Notes: generated from the letters alone by a model not told the origin. A stretch of DNA of 64,000 nt from CAZVYS01 sp964630755 (GCA_964630755.1 CAZVYS010000002.1:1-64000), one strand, 5' to 3'. Positions 1 to 9,070 are shown, counted from the stretch's first letter. Made by a program: numbers and translations.

Positions 1-3
1 GCA

Positions 4-74
4 GGAATTGTTACGAACCTCGTCTTGCGTTCGTAACTTCCTCCTTACAAAAGGACTCAAGTAGCGCAAGCTAC
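4..74. repeat. Two-hairpin palindromic element, non-coding copy
   Basis: The first 202 bases hold no gene. Two stem-loops are visible. The first has arms at 4-18 and 29-41 (GTTACGAAC core, with GGAA/TTCC outside it and a TT bulge) around a 10-nt loop. The second is GTAGC-GCAA-GCTAC at 61-74. The linker ends in AAAGGACTCAA and the second hairpin is followed by CCTGA. The same linker and trailer occur in the element inside uppS (27843-27909), so the two are related copies. A TTGACA hexamer at 173-178 could be the -35 of the next gene, but no convincing -10 box follows. Confidence 0.6.
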
Positions 75-202
75 CTGAAAATCTTGAATAATATAGTAAT
101 ATGAGTACTGGAATAAAAATTGAAGTAATAAACTTAAACTTATTAAATAACTAAGTCCGTATTATACTCTATTTGACATACTTTTACTAACACTTTAATA
201 AA

Positions 203-1051
203 ATGTTTAAAAAAACGCTAACCATCATCAAAACCAGTCGCCCCCTTTTTGGCCTCAATCATATCTCTCTTTTTCTCTTTGGCGCCACCTCCTCAGCCAA
301 CTTTTACTTTTCAACTAAACTACTCCCTGTCTTTTTCCTACTCTTTTTCGTTTTTTCTCTCTTTATCTATGCTTTAAACGACTTTTATGATCAAAAATCA
401 GATAGCCTTAACCCTCGAAAAGGTGGCCAGCTTGGCATAACTCACTCCAAAAAAACCGCCAAAAAGCTTCTAACCTGGACGAACTGGAGCATCTTTGCTT
501 CTTTGCTTATCAGCCTAGTCTTTCTACCTATAAAAGCTTTTCTAGTTTTACTCACCACTGGCTTCTTTTTATATTTTTATTCTGCTCCCCCGCTTCGCTT
601 TAAATCCATTCCCATCCTTGATATTCTTACCGGTGGCTTAATCTACGCTGCTGGTATCTCTATCACTGGTTATCTCTATTTTGAAAACTCTTTATTTCCC
701 TTCAATCAAATTCCAAATAACGTTGTCTTTGTCATTTTCGGCTCAATCATCTTTCAAGCTATGGCCCTAATGATTGATTATCTGCCTGACAAAAAACAAG
801 GCATCAAAACTTCAGCTGTTTACTTTGGTCAAAACCGCCTAATTATCTTTTGTGCCATTTTAATGCCTATCGCCGCTTATCTTCTCAAATCAAACCCTCT
901 CCTTTTTTACCCTTTTATACTTTCCACCCCACTTACCATCCTCTATCTCAACCAGTCTTTTAGACAAACCAAGCTTGCTAGAATCTTCATCATGCAAGGA
1001 ATCCTCTATGGTTTTTTCATTCTCGCCTTAATCAAGTCTTTCCAAGCTTAG
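203..1051 (+). CDS. UbiA-family prenyltransferase
   Basis: Integral membrane protein of 282 residues with about eight hydrophobic segments. It has both aspartate-rich motifs of the UbiA superfamily: NDFYDQKSD near residues 59-67 and DYLPDKKQG near 192-200. In this family they bind Mg2+ and the diphosphate of a polyprenyl donor, which is transferred to an aromatic or sugar-phosphate acceptor. The acceptor cannot be told from the sequence; menaquinone-type, heme O-type and DPPR-type enzymes share these motifs. The donor could come from the mevalonate operon and UppS further along. Its 3' end overlaps the convergent membrane gene by 20 bases. Family confident, substrate unknown. Confidence 0.85.
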   Translation: MFKKTLTIIKTSRPLFGLNHISLFLFGATSSANFYFSTKLLPVFFLLFFVFSLFIYALNDFYDQKSDSLNPRKGGQLGITHSKKTAKKLLTWTNWSIFASLLISLVFLPIKAFLVLLTTGFFLYFYSAPPLRFKSIPILDILTGGLIYAAGISITGYLYFENSLFPFNQIPNNVVFVIFGSIIFQAMALMIDYLPDKKQGIKTSAVYFGQNRLIIFCAILMPIAAYLLKSNPLLFYPFILSTPLTILYLNQSFRQTKLARIFIMQGILYGFFILALIKSFQA

Positions 1052-1439
1052 GCTTCAAACTCTTCAACCTTCTATACCAATAAACCCACAGCAAATTAAA
1101 AACCAAAAACACTCCAAATAAACCACCACCCACCACTAAACTTAACTCCTTCTCCACCACTCCCCAACCCAAAGCCAAAATGGCCATACTTGACCAGATA
1201 ATCTTAAGTCTTAACATCCCTAAAAAACTCTCCTTATCTCCATTTCTCCCCAATAACGACTCTCCTCCAATTCCTAGTAACGCCGCCGCTACAACTCTAG
1301 CCAAAACCACACTTCCTTCAATCCCTAAAACAGCCATCACATATCTTGGAATCAACATCAATGGTACCGCCACCAACACATCCACTAAAAAATGTATCTT
1401 AAACCAAAACCTTAATCCTCGAGACCTATCTTCACCCAT
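1032..1439 (-). CDS. Small four-helix membrane protein, unknown
   Basis: 135 residues with about four predicted membrane helices and a basic C-terminus (WYRRLKSLKPKLGK). I do not recognise a family. It is convergent with the prenyltransferase gene, overlapping it by 20 bases. Its ATG lies in a CATG tetramer that also contains an ATG on the other strand. The hydrophobic pattern and purine-rich coding strand match other minus-strand genes here, which favours this frame over the long + frame opposite. Confidence 0.6.
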   Translation of the reverse strand: MGEDRSRGLRFWFKIHFLVDVLVAVPLMLIPRYVMAVLGIEGSVVLARVVAAALLGIGGESLLGRNGDKESFLGMLRLKIIWSSMAILALGWGVVEKELSLVVGGGLFGVFLVFNLLWVYWYRRLKSLKPKLGKT

Positions 1440-1629
1440 GCCTCATTTTATCAAATATAAGAAAATCTTTCTTCTTCTTTTAGTCACCCCCGTCCTTCTT
1501 TTTTTATATGCTTCAAAAGATCGTCGAGCCTCAAATCAATCTGTTCTCAAAAACGCTACTCCTAGTCAAGAAATAAAAGATATTGCCGCCACTGTTTCCT
1601 TCAGTGACATTGGCAAGGCTAACTTTTAA
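1438..1629 (+). CDS. Possible small anchored protein
   Basis: Short frame of 63 residues with one hydrophobic N-terminal segment (KIFLLLLVTPVLLFLYA) followed by a polar tail. It looks like a lipid-free anchored or secreted peptide, but has no recognisable family. The start overlaps the divergent ATG of the minus-strand gene by two bases. A longer upstream extension of this frame is antisense to that gene and is not supported. Weak call, based only on the hydrophobic N-terminus and position. Confidence 0.3.
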   Translation: MPHFIKYKKIFLLLLVTPVLLFLYASKDRRASNQSVLKNATPSQEIKDIAATVSFSDIGKANF

Positions 1630-1695
1630 AGTCGACAAATTCTACAAATACTTTAACCCAAACTATAAAAGTCCAGAAACTAAATAAACATTTTT

Positions 1696-1724
1696 TTGTA
1701 ACCATGATATAAACACTCTATAAT
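1696..1724 (+). promoter_or_regulatory. Sigma-70-type promoter, near-leaderless
   Basis: TTGTAA at 1696-1701, a 17-nt spacer and a perfect TATAAT at 1719-1724. Transcription should start near 1731, only about five nucleotides before the ATG at 1736. That leaves no room for a Shine-Dalgarno sequence. Confidence 0.7.
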
Positions 1725-1735
1725 ATAACTTATAA

Positions 1736-2944
1736 ATGTCTGTCCTTAAAAACAAAAAAATACTTCTTGGTCTAGCCGCTCTCGTCTTAATTGTTTTTGG
1801 TTTCTTTTTCTTCGGCCCCAGCCCTGAAAGCTTTTTTATGAATGCTGTCGGGCCCCCACCTGAAAACCCTCAAGCTCGCGTTCAATGGCTGTCAGACAAC
1901 ATCGACAACATGGATCACGAAAAATTTGTTGTCCTAGACGAATCCCTTCCCTCCTGGAAACAACTCGACCAACTCTTTAAGTCTATTGAACCAAAAGAAA
2001 ACTACCCCGACTTTATCAAAGCCACCCAAACCTACGGCACTATGCCCAATCTAGTTGAAGTCTTGTACTTTGGCGACGTTCTAAAAGACCTTGGCGTCAA
2101 CACTCAATTTATTCACGCCAATCACTGGTATAAAAACGGCCAGTTCAAACTCTGGTACCAAGACTACCAATCTCCAGCCACTTTAAGCCAAGACGAATCC
2201 AAACGAGCCATTGCTCACAATATCTTACTAGCCAAACAGCTTGGTCTAGCTGTCATTCTTTTCCCAGACTACTATCAACTTGAAGACGGCGGCATGGAAA
2301 AACTAGGTATCTCAACAGACTTAGAAGAACGCCTAGAAACCATTGCCTTAGATCTAGCTGAACTAGCTGAAAAATATCAAGTTGAATATCTAGTACCCGT
2401 CAATCAAATCGAAATGATTCTCAACTCCAATGGTTATTCTATTCAAGAAACCCAAGACCGCACTAATGCTTTTTACGCTCGGGTCATTCCCAAAATTAGA
2501 AGCGTTTACTCCGGCAAAATTTTTTACAAAATGGGTGGCTTTAACCGCTGGCACAACTACGACAACATTTCCCTTGAAGGCGCTGACCTATTTGGCTTTA
2601 CTGGCTGCTACAACACCAATCGCGACAATCTTGAGTTTATGTCACAAGATATTAAAATCGCTTCTCAAAAAGCCGGCCAATTATCTCAAAAGTATTCTAT
2701 CCCTTGGATCAATGCTGAGTTTGTCATTAGTAACGAAGAGTTCCACAGCGACAGACCACTAGACAGACCTGTTGACCCCAACACTCCGATCGAAGATTTT
2801 TATCAATCTGGCCTAACTACTTTTAACCAGTACGGCATAGGAAACGGGGCCACTGGTTTCACTATTCACAGCCTACTGGGCTCGGGCAAAATCTACAACA
2901 CCCCCGCCTATTCGTTGGTAAAAGATTTCTTTGCCTCTCACTAA
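1736..2944 (+). CDS. Membrane-anchored glycoside-hydrolase-like TIM-barrel protein
   Basis: 402 residues. Residues 9-27 form a single N-terminal membrane anchor and the rest is probably outside the cell. The alternating hydrophobic strands look like a (beta/alpha)8 barrel of the glycoside hydrolase clan A type. Two glutamates sit at the expected strand ends: E226 in PVNQIE and E328 in WINAEF. In that clan they are the acid/base and nucleophile. Aromatic residues (WYKNGQFKLWY, FNRWHNY) could line a sugar site. The exact family and substrate cannot be named. It is transcribed alone from a clear promoter and converges on the beta-helix protein gene. The hydrolase role is inferred from fold-like features, not strict motifs. 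Confidence 0.55.
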   Translation: MSVLKNKKILLGLAALVLIVFGFFFFGPSPESFFMNAVGPPPENPQARVQWLSDNIDNMDHEKFVVLDESLPSWKQLDQLFKSIEPKENYPDFIKATQTYGTMPNLVEVLYFGDVLKDLGVNTQFIHANHWYKNGQFKLWYQDYQSPATLSQDESKRAIAHNILLAKQLGLAVILFPDYYQLEDGGMEKLGISTDLEERLETIALDLAELAEKYQVEYLVPVNQIEMILNSNGYSIQETQDRTNAFYARVIPKIRSVYSGKIFYKMGGFNRWHNYDNISLEGADLFGFTGCYNTNRDNLEFMSQDIKIASQKAGQLSQKYSIPWINAEFVISNEEFHSDRPLDRPVDPNTPIEDFYQSGLTTFNQYGIGNGATGFTIHSLLGSGKIYNTPAYSLVKDFFASH

Positions 2945-2986
2945 CCTCTACTTGCCTTTCTTCATCTATTTTCCAGTATACAATAA

Positions 2987-5533
2987 TTAATACACCACAT
3001 TGTATAGCACCCTACCCACCTTCCTAAATACATCAAGCAACCACTCTCTAATTCTTAATCTTAAAGGCAACTTTTCCTCAGCCTCAGACACTGTCGCTTT
3101 TTTTGCTCTTTTTAACTTCTGCTCCTTAACCTCCACCTCTTTTACCTCCTCATCCAGCATCTTAACTTCACCATCAAAGCCAATCGTTGCCTTAACAATC
3201 TTACTCCACTCACCTGTTTCACAACCCGATCCGCTTCGAACTTTAAAATAATAAACCCCGCCTGGCTTAAGATAATTCACCAAAAAACTCTGCACCCCAT
3301 TAGTTCCTAAACTTACCTCTGCTCCATAACCTTCTGCCCACGGACTTTCCGAAAAACTCACCCAGTACTTATCATTGCCAGCAACCGGCGAAAAATACAG
3401 CTTAGCCTGGCTCCCCAACCGATCTATCTGAAACAAATCAGGTGTCCCAATTTCATACCACGCTCCACAACTTGAATCTCCCCCACTTCCGCCACTCCCT
3501 CCCCCACCACTACTAGCCGTCTGACCAAACAATCCAAATGTCGAAAAATCAGTCGTTGTACAACTAACTGTTTTAGCCACCGTGTCCACACTGCAACCAC
3601 TCAAAGCCTGCCAGTTAGCTCCATCCCATCGATAAATCCACAAACTACTCTCATTCAACCCCGCCACGTCACCAGCCACATAAGTCAAAGTCACCGTAAT
3701 CGCCTCACTAAAACTACTCACCGCCGTCCCCGTATCTGTCAAAGCCGAAAAGTCATAAATCGAGTTGCCCACTGCCGTATAGCTGCTTGGTTGCGAGGTC
3801 GTCGTAATCACACTATCTTTATCAAGCTGCTTTATCTGAAAATAAGCCGCCGTCCCACTATATCCAACCGGAATCGTCAAATCCGCCTGCTCATTTCCAC
3901 TACTCAAACTGGCTGTTCCACCCGCTCCGGTGGCAATCTCCCCTGACAAACTCTCCTCACTCACACTCGCCGACCCCGTACAGCCAGTGGTCGTAAACGT
4001 CCCCACATCCCCAGTAGCCGTGTTACTAGCCGCATCAATCGACCTAACTCGATAATAATAACTCGTGCAACTAACCAAACTGCTCACACTATCACTATGA
4101 CTCGTCACCCTCGGCGAAGTATCTGCTTCACTAGTTGAGCTACCCACCGAGTTAGTCAACCCATAATCAATAATCGTTGAAGCATCTTCATCAGTCGTAA
4201 ACGTCACCGTCACTCCATCATCACTCGGTGTAGCCGCCACACTTGAAATTACCGGTGGATCCGAATCATTGGTCGCTCCATACTCATAAGCCCCAATATC
4301 AATCGACGCGTCTCGAGTCAAACCTCTCTGATCCGTACTTGGAACACTAATCGCTCCATTATCTGTACCATTACCATTATCCACCGCCACACTGGTCTCG
4401 GCTATCGTCAAAGTATTTGTCTTATTAAGACTATTATTATCCGCTAACGTACTAGAAAGCCCCAACGACCCACTCCCTCCTCCGCTTTTTGTAAACGTTC
4501 CATCAATCGTCCCTGCTCCATCTGTCCAAGTGGTGCTAGCTGGCGTAAAAGTAGTCGTATGATGATTACCCAAAACATTGTAGCCATTATCCGTAATCGT
4601 GCCAGAGTTTTTCTCAATATCATCATCATAGCTACTCAAAGCCGAGCCACCATTAGTATTGTCCGCAATAATCGAGTTTTTGATCGTAAGCGATGTTGCT
4701 AGTCTTGGATAATAAAATATCCCTGCCCCATCAGCCGTTCCATTGGCCATATTATTATGAGCAATGGTCGAGTTAGTAATTGTTCCTCCAGAACCTCGAA
4801 ACGCCACTCCGCCTCCACCCACTGTCGCCACTGTATAAGTCATCGCATTATATGCAATAGTACAGTTAATAATATCCATCGTCCCGGTTCCATTAGTGTA
4901 GTAATCAGTATGCAAACCCCCGCCCTGAGACCGAGCCACATTATTATCTACCGTACTGTTTTGAATCGTTAAATCCCCATCCTCGACCTGCACTCCCCCT
5001 CCAGACCCACTAGTACTCCTGTTATACGAAATCCTCACCTTATCCATCGTTGCTGTCCCTTTTAATAATATTCCCCCAGCATCTGAACTAGTCTTTCCAT
5101 AACGAACATGTAAGCTTTCCATCGTTACTGTCACGCCCGAGTTAATCGTAAATACTCGCCTGTCAGCTGAGTTATCACTCGTGTGAGCCTGAACTATAGT
5201 ACTATCTGCTCCCTGGCCTTGAATAGTTAAGTTTTTAGCTATGGTATACCCATTGGTCGAAGCATCGCCAGTCTCATCTGCATCTGTCCAAGAAAAAGTG
5301 CCTGTTAAATCCAAGGTATCGCTAGCGCTAGCTTCAGTATAACCCTTATGAAAAGTTTTATAAGGTGTTCCAGACGAACCATCCCCAGTCGTATCATTGC
5401 CAGTCGAACTATTCACATAAACTGTCGCCGCCATCACTTTGCCCGGCATCAACAACCAACTTAACAAAGTCAAACCAAGTACTAGTAATAGCTGTAGGGG
5501 GCGAATGCCCCTTGCTCTTAATTTTTTTATCAT
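2987..5533 (-). CDS. Large secreted beta-helix protein with fibronectin-like domains
   Basis: 848 residues with a signal peptide (hydrophobic 15-30, cleavage near VMA-A). Residues about 36-425 are repeats rich in N, T and G (LTIQNSTVDNN, GTITNSTIAHN) typical of a right-handed parallel beta-helix. They end in DQRGLTRD...IDIGAYEY, the hallmark of the choice-of-anchor-Q type. One fibronectin-like domain follows (about 430-520), then a beta domain, a Gly/Ser linker (about 682-698) and a second Fn3-like domain (about 700-790). The tail is charged with an amphipathic end and no obvious sorting signal. It is probably a surface adhesin or polysaccharide-binding protein. Its start overlaps the stop of the HTH gene (ATGA). 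Its signal-peptide n-region is encoded by a palindromic element. Confidence 0.8.
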   Translation of the reverse strand: MIKKLRARGIRPLQLLLVLGLTLLSWLLMPGKVMAATVYVNSSTGNDTTGDGSSGTPYKTFHKGYTEASASDTLDLTGTFSWTDADETGDASTNGYTIAKNLTIQGQGADSTIVQAHTSDNSADRRVFTINSGVTVTMESLHVRYGKTSSDAGGILLKGTATMDKVRISYNRSTSGSGGGVQVEDGDLTIQNSTVDNNVARSQGGGLHTDYYTNGTGTMDIINCTIAYNAMTYTVATVGGGGVAFRGSGGTITNSTIAHNNMANGTADGAGIFYYPRLATSLTIKNSIIADNTNGGSALSSYDDDIEKNSGTITDNGYNVLGNHHTTTFTPASTTWTDGAGTIDGTFTKSGGGSGSLGLSSTLADNNSLNKTNTLTIAETSVAVDNGNGTDNGAISVPSTDQRGLTRDASIDIGAYEYGATNDSDPPVISSVAATPSDDGVTVTFTTDEDASTIIDYGLTNSVGSSTSEADTSPRVTSHSDSVSSLVSCTSYYYRVRSIDAASNTATGDVGTFTTTGCTGSASVSEESLSGEIATGAGGTASLSSGNEQADLTIPVGYSGTAAYFQIKQLDKDSVITTTSQPSSYTAVGNSIYDFSALTDTGTAVSSFSEAITVTLTYVAGDVAGLNESSLWIYRWDGANWQALSGCSVDTVAKTVSCTTTDFSTFGLFGQTASSGGGGSGGSGGDSSCGAWYEIGTPDLFQIDRLGSQAKLYFSPVAGNDKYWVSFSESPWAEGYGAEVSLGTNGVQSFLVNYLKPGGVYYFKVRSGSGCETGEWSKIVKATIGFDGEVKMLDEEVKEVEVKEQKLKRAKKATVSEAEEKLPLRLRIREWLLDVFRKVGRVLYNVVY

Positions 5534-5555
5534 GTTTTACCCGGCGAATGCCGGG
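5496..5555. repeat. Palindromic doublet (GAAT loops) across a gene junction
   Basis: Hairpin 1 at 5496-5513 (GGGGC, GAAT loop, GCCCC) and hairpin 2 at 5540-5555 (CCCGGC, GAAT, GCCGGG) are separated by 26 nt. The doublet spans the end of the HTH gene and the start of the beta-helix gene. Hairpin 2 codes for the last HTH residues and hairpin 1 for part of the signal peptide n-region (RARGIRP). It belongs to the same family as the copies at 18805, 22954, 26557, 60935, 62044 and 62190. Confidence 0.8.
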
Positions 5556-5748
5556 CCCCCCTTACAAACAACTCATCCACACTTGCTTTTAACACTTTGG
5601 CTACTTTAACCGCCAACTTAAGTGACGGACTATACTTACCTTTCTCCAGAAACACTATTGTTTCTCTTCTCACTCCCACTCTCTCAGCTAAATCTTGCTG
5701 AGTTAAATCAAATCTTGCTCTAAACTCTTTAACCCTATTTTTCTTCAT
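5530..5748 (-). CDS. Cro/C1-type HTH regulator
   Basis: 72 residues that are almost entirely one XRE-family helix-turn-helix: LTQQDLAERVGVRRETIVFLEKGKYSP near residues 15-41, then KVAKVLKASVDELF. This matches the short YozG-like regulators that bind DNA as dimers. It lies directly upstream of the 848-residue secreted protein with an ATGA overlap, so the two are co-transcribed and translationally coupled. Control of that surface protein is a reasonable inference. The C-terminal residues VRGARHSPGKT lie outside the domain and come from palindromic hairpin 2. Confidence 0.85.
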   Translation of the reverse strand: MKKNRVKEFRARFDLTQQDLAERVGVRRETIVFLEKGKYSPSLKLAVKVAKVLKASVDELFVRGARHSPGKT

Positions 5749-5826
5749 GTTCTACTTATATAGTTATCTATTTCTAACTTTATGTTAGATCTTCCTAACA
5801 TTCTTGTCAATAAGCCGCAAGGCTTA

Positions 5827-5885
5827 GGTTCGGTAACTTCCAGCGGTCTGCAAGGAGCAAAGCGACTGAAAGATAGTTCCGAACC
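5827..5885. repeat. Long-loop palindrome of the GGTTCSGAAC family
   Basis: Inverted repeat with arms GGTTCGGTAACT (5827-5838) and AGTTCCGAACC (5875-5885) around a 36-nt middle that can fold further (AGCGGTC/GCGACT). It lies between the divergent HTH and FkbM genes, just before the -10 box of the latter. Confidence 0.55.
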
Positions 5886-5901
5886 TGATACGATATACTA
5901 A

Positions 5902-6591
5902 ATGTTTCTAAAACGTTTCCTCCACACCCCTACTGCTTTGTTTTACCGCCGCATCACTCATCTTAAAAAACTCGGTTTTAAACCAAGAACAATCCTAGAC
6001 ATCGGTGCCTATAAAGGCGACTGGGCCAAACAAATCCAAAAACATTTCCCTGGCTCTGAACTTTTTCTCGTCGAAGCAAATCAAAACCACCTCCCTTCTC
6101 TAAAACAATCTGGTTTTAACTTCACCATCGCTTTACTCGGAGAAAAACCAAAAAAAGGCGTCAACTTTTACACCACCACCAAGCCCTTCTCCACTACCGG
6201 CAACTCTATCTACAAAGAACAAACACCGGCTTTTAAAAACGCCAAAATCCGCAAGCTTCCTATGACCACCCTTGATAAAATTGTTAAAAAACACCAACTA
6301 AATAATGTCGATCTTTTAAAGCTCGACACTCAGGGATCTGAGTTAGATATCCTAAAAGGCGGCCTAAAAACTATAAAAAAAGCAGAGTTTATTCTTCTTG
6401 AAACCCAAAACCTCACCTACAACCAAAACGCACCCCACATTGAAGCAGTTTTCCCTTTTATGACTAGTCTCAACTTCAAGCTTTTTGACATCACCCAAAT
6501 CCACTACCTCCCCACCGGCGAAATGTCCCAACTCGATCTTCTCTTTGTTAAAAAATCCTCTAAATATTTAAAAACAGGCATCCTGTCTTAA
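5902..6591 (+). CDS. FkbM-family methyltransferase
   Basis: 229 residues. SAM-binding motif I is ILDIGAYKGDWA (about residues 32-43), followed by an acidic strand end in LFLVEAN and by the LLKLDTQGSELDILKGG block that marks FkbM enzymes. Members methylate hydroxyls of sugars or small molecules, often in surface-glycan loci. The next gene starts on the base after its stop, so both form one transcript. A TACGAT -10-like box ends seven bases before the ATG. The substrate is unknown; a glycan is likely from context. Confidence 0.85.
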   Translation: MFLKRFLHTPTALFYRRITHLKKLGFKPRTILDIGAYKGDWAKQIQKHFPGSELFLVEANQNHLPSLKQSGFNFTIALLGEKPKKGVNFYTTTKPFSTTGNSIYKEQTPAFKNAKIRKLPMTTLDKIVKKHQLNNVDLLKLDTQGSELDILKGGLKTIKKAEFILLETQNLTYNQNAPHIEAVFPFMTSLNFKLFDITQIHYLPTGEMSQLDLLFVKKSSKYLKTGILS

Positions 6592-7611
6592 ATGAAGATC
6601 AAGCTTTTACCTACTCCCAAGGTTTTTTATCAACAACTCGTTCAATCTATAAAAAAAGCCAAAAATCATATCAGCTTAATATACTACAGTTATGAAGCCG
6701 GTTACTGGACCTCAATAATTAACCCTCTTCTTGTCAAAAAGGCTCAAGCAGGCTGTCAAGTTAACTTGATGGTCGACTCTTTAGGGGCAATTTTTGAAAA
6801 ATCGTCAAACATTTCCAAAAATCGTCAAAACTTCTCTAAACTTCGCCAGCAAGGAATTAACTTGCTTCTATTTAAGTCAAAACCTACTTCTCCTCTCCCT
6901 AAACTTCACGCTAAACTCGCCGCCATTGATAACCACACTGCCTATCTCGGCGGCTCAAACATAGCTGATCACTACTTAGACTGGCATGACACCAACTTCA
7001 AACTAACTGGAGATTTTAATCAACGCTTTCATCAACTTTGGCAAACCATTGCCAACCAATCAACATCTCTACCTTTTTTTACTAAAAAGCTAAAAAAACG
7101 CTCTCTTGCTTATAAAATCAACCATTCAGCTACTATCTATCTAGATTTTCCCCCTCAACATAAATGTTCAGAAAAACTTCTCCTTAAGCTCATCAACAAC
7201 TCGAAAAAAAGCTTCAAAGCCATCACCTGGTACTTTCTCCCCACTAGAAAAATTCAACAAGCTCTTATCAAAAAAGCTAAACAAGGCACAAAAATTGAAT
7301 TTATCATTTCTCAAACCAATCGCATGCCCATCTCTAACATCATCAACCTTCCAATTATCCACAAACTCCAATCAGCCAACATTCACATCTATCCTTGGGA
7401 AGATGGCTATAACCACTCCAAGCTTTTTTGGAACGATCAACATCAATCAATTCTTGGCTCACTCAATCTCGAACGCCTAAACATAAATCACGGCCTTGAT
7501 TTAATTATGCTTCTAACTAACAAAAAAATTACCCAACAACTCAACCAACGTTTTTCCACATACTTAAAACTAATTAATCAACGCCAGCCAAACAATTTCA
7601 ATGATAAATAA
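6592..7611 (+). CDS. Phospholipase D-family protein (cardiolipin synthase-like)
   Basis: 339 residues with two HKD motifs: H106-A-K108...D113 (LPKLHAKLAAID) and H275-S-K277...D282 (YNHSKLFWND). Each is followed by the usual GG/GS-N-x element (LGGSN, LGSLN). The pair forms one active site with a covalent phosphohistidine. The length and two-domain layout fit bacterial cardiolipin synthases or related transphosphatidylases. There is no N-terminal membrane anchor, unlike classic Cls. It is cotranscribed with the FkbM gene without a gap and its 3' end overlaps the convergent GT2 gene by 34 bases. Confidence 0.85.
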   Translation: MKIKLLPTPKVFYQQLVQSIKKAKNHISLIYYSYEAGYWTSIINPLLVKKAQAGCQVNLMVDSLGAIFEKSSNISKNRQNFSKLRQQGINLLLFKSKPTSPLPKLHAKLAAIDNHTAYLGGSNIADHYLDWHDTNFKLTGDFNQRFHQLWQTIANQSTSLPFFTKKLKKRSLAYKINHSATIYLDFPPQHKCSEKLLLKLINNSKKSFKAITWYFLPTRKIQQALIKKAKQGTKIEFIISQTNRMPISNIINLPIIHKLQSANIHIYPWEDGYNHSKLFWNDQHQSILGSLNLERLNINHGLDLIMLLTNKKITQQLNQRFSTYLKLINQRQPNNFNDK

Positions 7612-8225
7612 ATCCTTGGAATTAACCACACTTGCGGCAAAGCAAGCTTCATCCCTTTTATCAATCCTCTTTTCTCTATCGAAAACACCTGCTTATAATC
7701 AAAAATGTAGCATTTCACCTTTAATTTATTTATCCTACAATACATATTCATCACCGTTTCCATCCCATAACCTCTAAAGTATTTAGAATTCATACAAGTC
7801 TTTAAAACATTGCTTTTAATCGCCCTTTGTCCAGTAATTGGAAGCCTGCTACTAGGATAATTTATCAAAACTCCACGATCACTAATTCCCACACACATTG
7901 CTGACCTACCCTCAATCACGCTTCTAATAATCTTGTTGCAATACTCTGCTTTCAAACCTATCAAATCCGCATCACAAAAAAACACTACTTCATAGCTCAG
8001 ATTCTTTAAGGCCTTTTTTATTGCCAAAGACTTGCCAAGATTATCTTTAAAAGACACCACCTCAATGCCCTTATCCTTAGCAATCTTCTTTGTCATATCT
8101 TTCGAGCCATCATCAATCACTAAAATATCGTCAACGGGCTTTACTTTTTTTAAAACCTCTAATACATCTCCAATCGTCTTCTCCTCATTGTAGGCAGATA
8201 CCACCGCCAATACTTTATTCTTCAT
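7578..8225 (-). CDS. Family 2 glycosyltransferase
   Basis: 215 residues. A GT-A fold start is clear: VVSAYNEEKTIGDVL (8-22), DDILVIDDGSKD (32-43) and the metal-binding FFCDADL near residue 90. The length and absence of membrane helices suggest a short dolichol-phosphate-mannose-synthase-like enzyme that uses a nucleotide sugar. The acceptor is unknown. The start overlaps the stop of the alpha/beta hydrolase gene (ATGA), so they are translationally coupled. Confidence 0.85.
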   Translation of the reverse strand: MKNKVLAVVSAYNEEKTIGDVLEVLKKVKPVDDILVIDDGSKDMTKKIAKDKGIEVVSFKDNLGKSLAIKKALKNLSYEVVFFCDADLIGLKAEYCNKIIRSVIEGRSAMCVGISDRGVLINYPSSRLPITGQRAIKSNVLKTCMNSKYFRGYGMETVMNMYCRINKLKVKCYIFDYKQVFSIEKRGLIKGMKLALPQVWLIPRIYLSLKLFGWR

Positions 8226-9070
8226 ATTTCTTTAATCACATCAGTAAAATTATCTTCAATTAACTCTTTTGTTATCCATGTACTAGGAGCATGAAACTTA
8301 AAATCAAGTGTTTTAATTTTCAAATTAGAAAACATTTCTTTGTAGCCTTTTAGTGTCTTAAAAAAATCAACTCTATTGTCTTTCTTTGACATTATAAACA
8401 TAGCTGGGATGTCAATTTTTTCTTTCTCCGTCCTTAAATTAAGTTTATACAGATTCATCAGCGTGACACTAGTTGCTCTAAAAGAAAAATTGGCAAAGTT
8501 GTGAACATATTTATCCAGATTTTCATCATCCTCTACCCCTGGAGTAATTTTTCTCACAAACCACTTCATCATCCTTTTATTCTCATATACCCTCTGCCCC
8601 AATTTACTCATTATTTCTCTTGAACCTAAATAAACCGTACTCAAAATACAAGCCTTGTAAAATCTTGATACATTTACGCATGAACTATCATACCAAGGTG
8701 CAAACAAAATAATTTTGGAAATCATTTTACTTATATCCTTATCTTTAGCCATTTCATACGCAAACGGTCCTCCCATCGACAACCCCATTAAAATAAACTT
8801 ATTAAGCTTCAATCTCTTTACCCATTTTTTAACAAACTCTACGCTTTCTTCAAAAGTATAGGCTTTATTATATTTTGAGTTTCCATAGCCTGGTAAATTT
8901 ACATAATAAACCTTATATCTAGTAGCAAAGCAATTTAACATCTCCTCACCCCTTTCTATATCAGTTCTCCAGCCTGGCATCACCACTAAAGGAATCCCTT
9001 TCCCTTTACAGTAATAGCTTGTCTCTATGCCTTTTATCTTTATTCTTTTTACTCCACTCTTAACCTTCAT
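8222..9070 (-). CDS. Alpha/beta hydrolase
   Basis: 282 residues with an alpha/beta-hydrolase core: oxyanion region VVMPGWR near 30, LPGYGNS near 59-65, and nucleophile elbow GLSMGG with Ser98. The likely acid is the aspartate in MSKKDNRVDF and the base is the histidine in FKFHAPSTW. A cap region covers about 125-200. The substrate cannot be inferred. It is the first gene of a pair with GT2. It has more A and T and longer lysine runs than neighbouring genes, as does GT2, so the pair may have been acquired together. Confidence 0.8.
   Translation of the reverse strand: MKVKSGVKRIKIKGIETSYYCKGKGIPLVVMPGWRTDIERGEEMLNCFATRYKVYYVNLPGYGNSKYNKAYTFEESVEFVKKWVKRLKLNKFILMGLSMGGPFAYEMAKDKDISKMISKIILFAPWYDSSCVNVSRFYKACILSTVYLGSREIMSKLGQRVYENKRMMKWFVRKITPGVEDDENLDKYVHNFANFSFRATSVTLMNLYKLNLRTEKEKIDIPAMFIMSKKDNRVDFFKTLKGYKEMFSNLKIKTLDFKFHAPSTWITKELIEDNFTDVIKEI

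Noticed and set aside
1180..1437. Upstream part of a long + frame
   Set aside because: Antisense to the 135-residue membrane gene, and its translation is low-complexity.
3481..3520. CCTCC-rich repeat
   Set aside because: It is simply the Gly/Ser linker codons of the secreted beta-helix protein.
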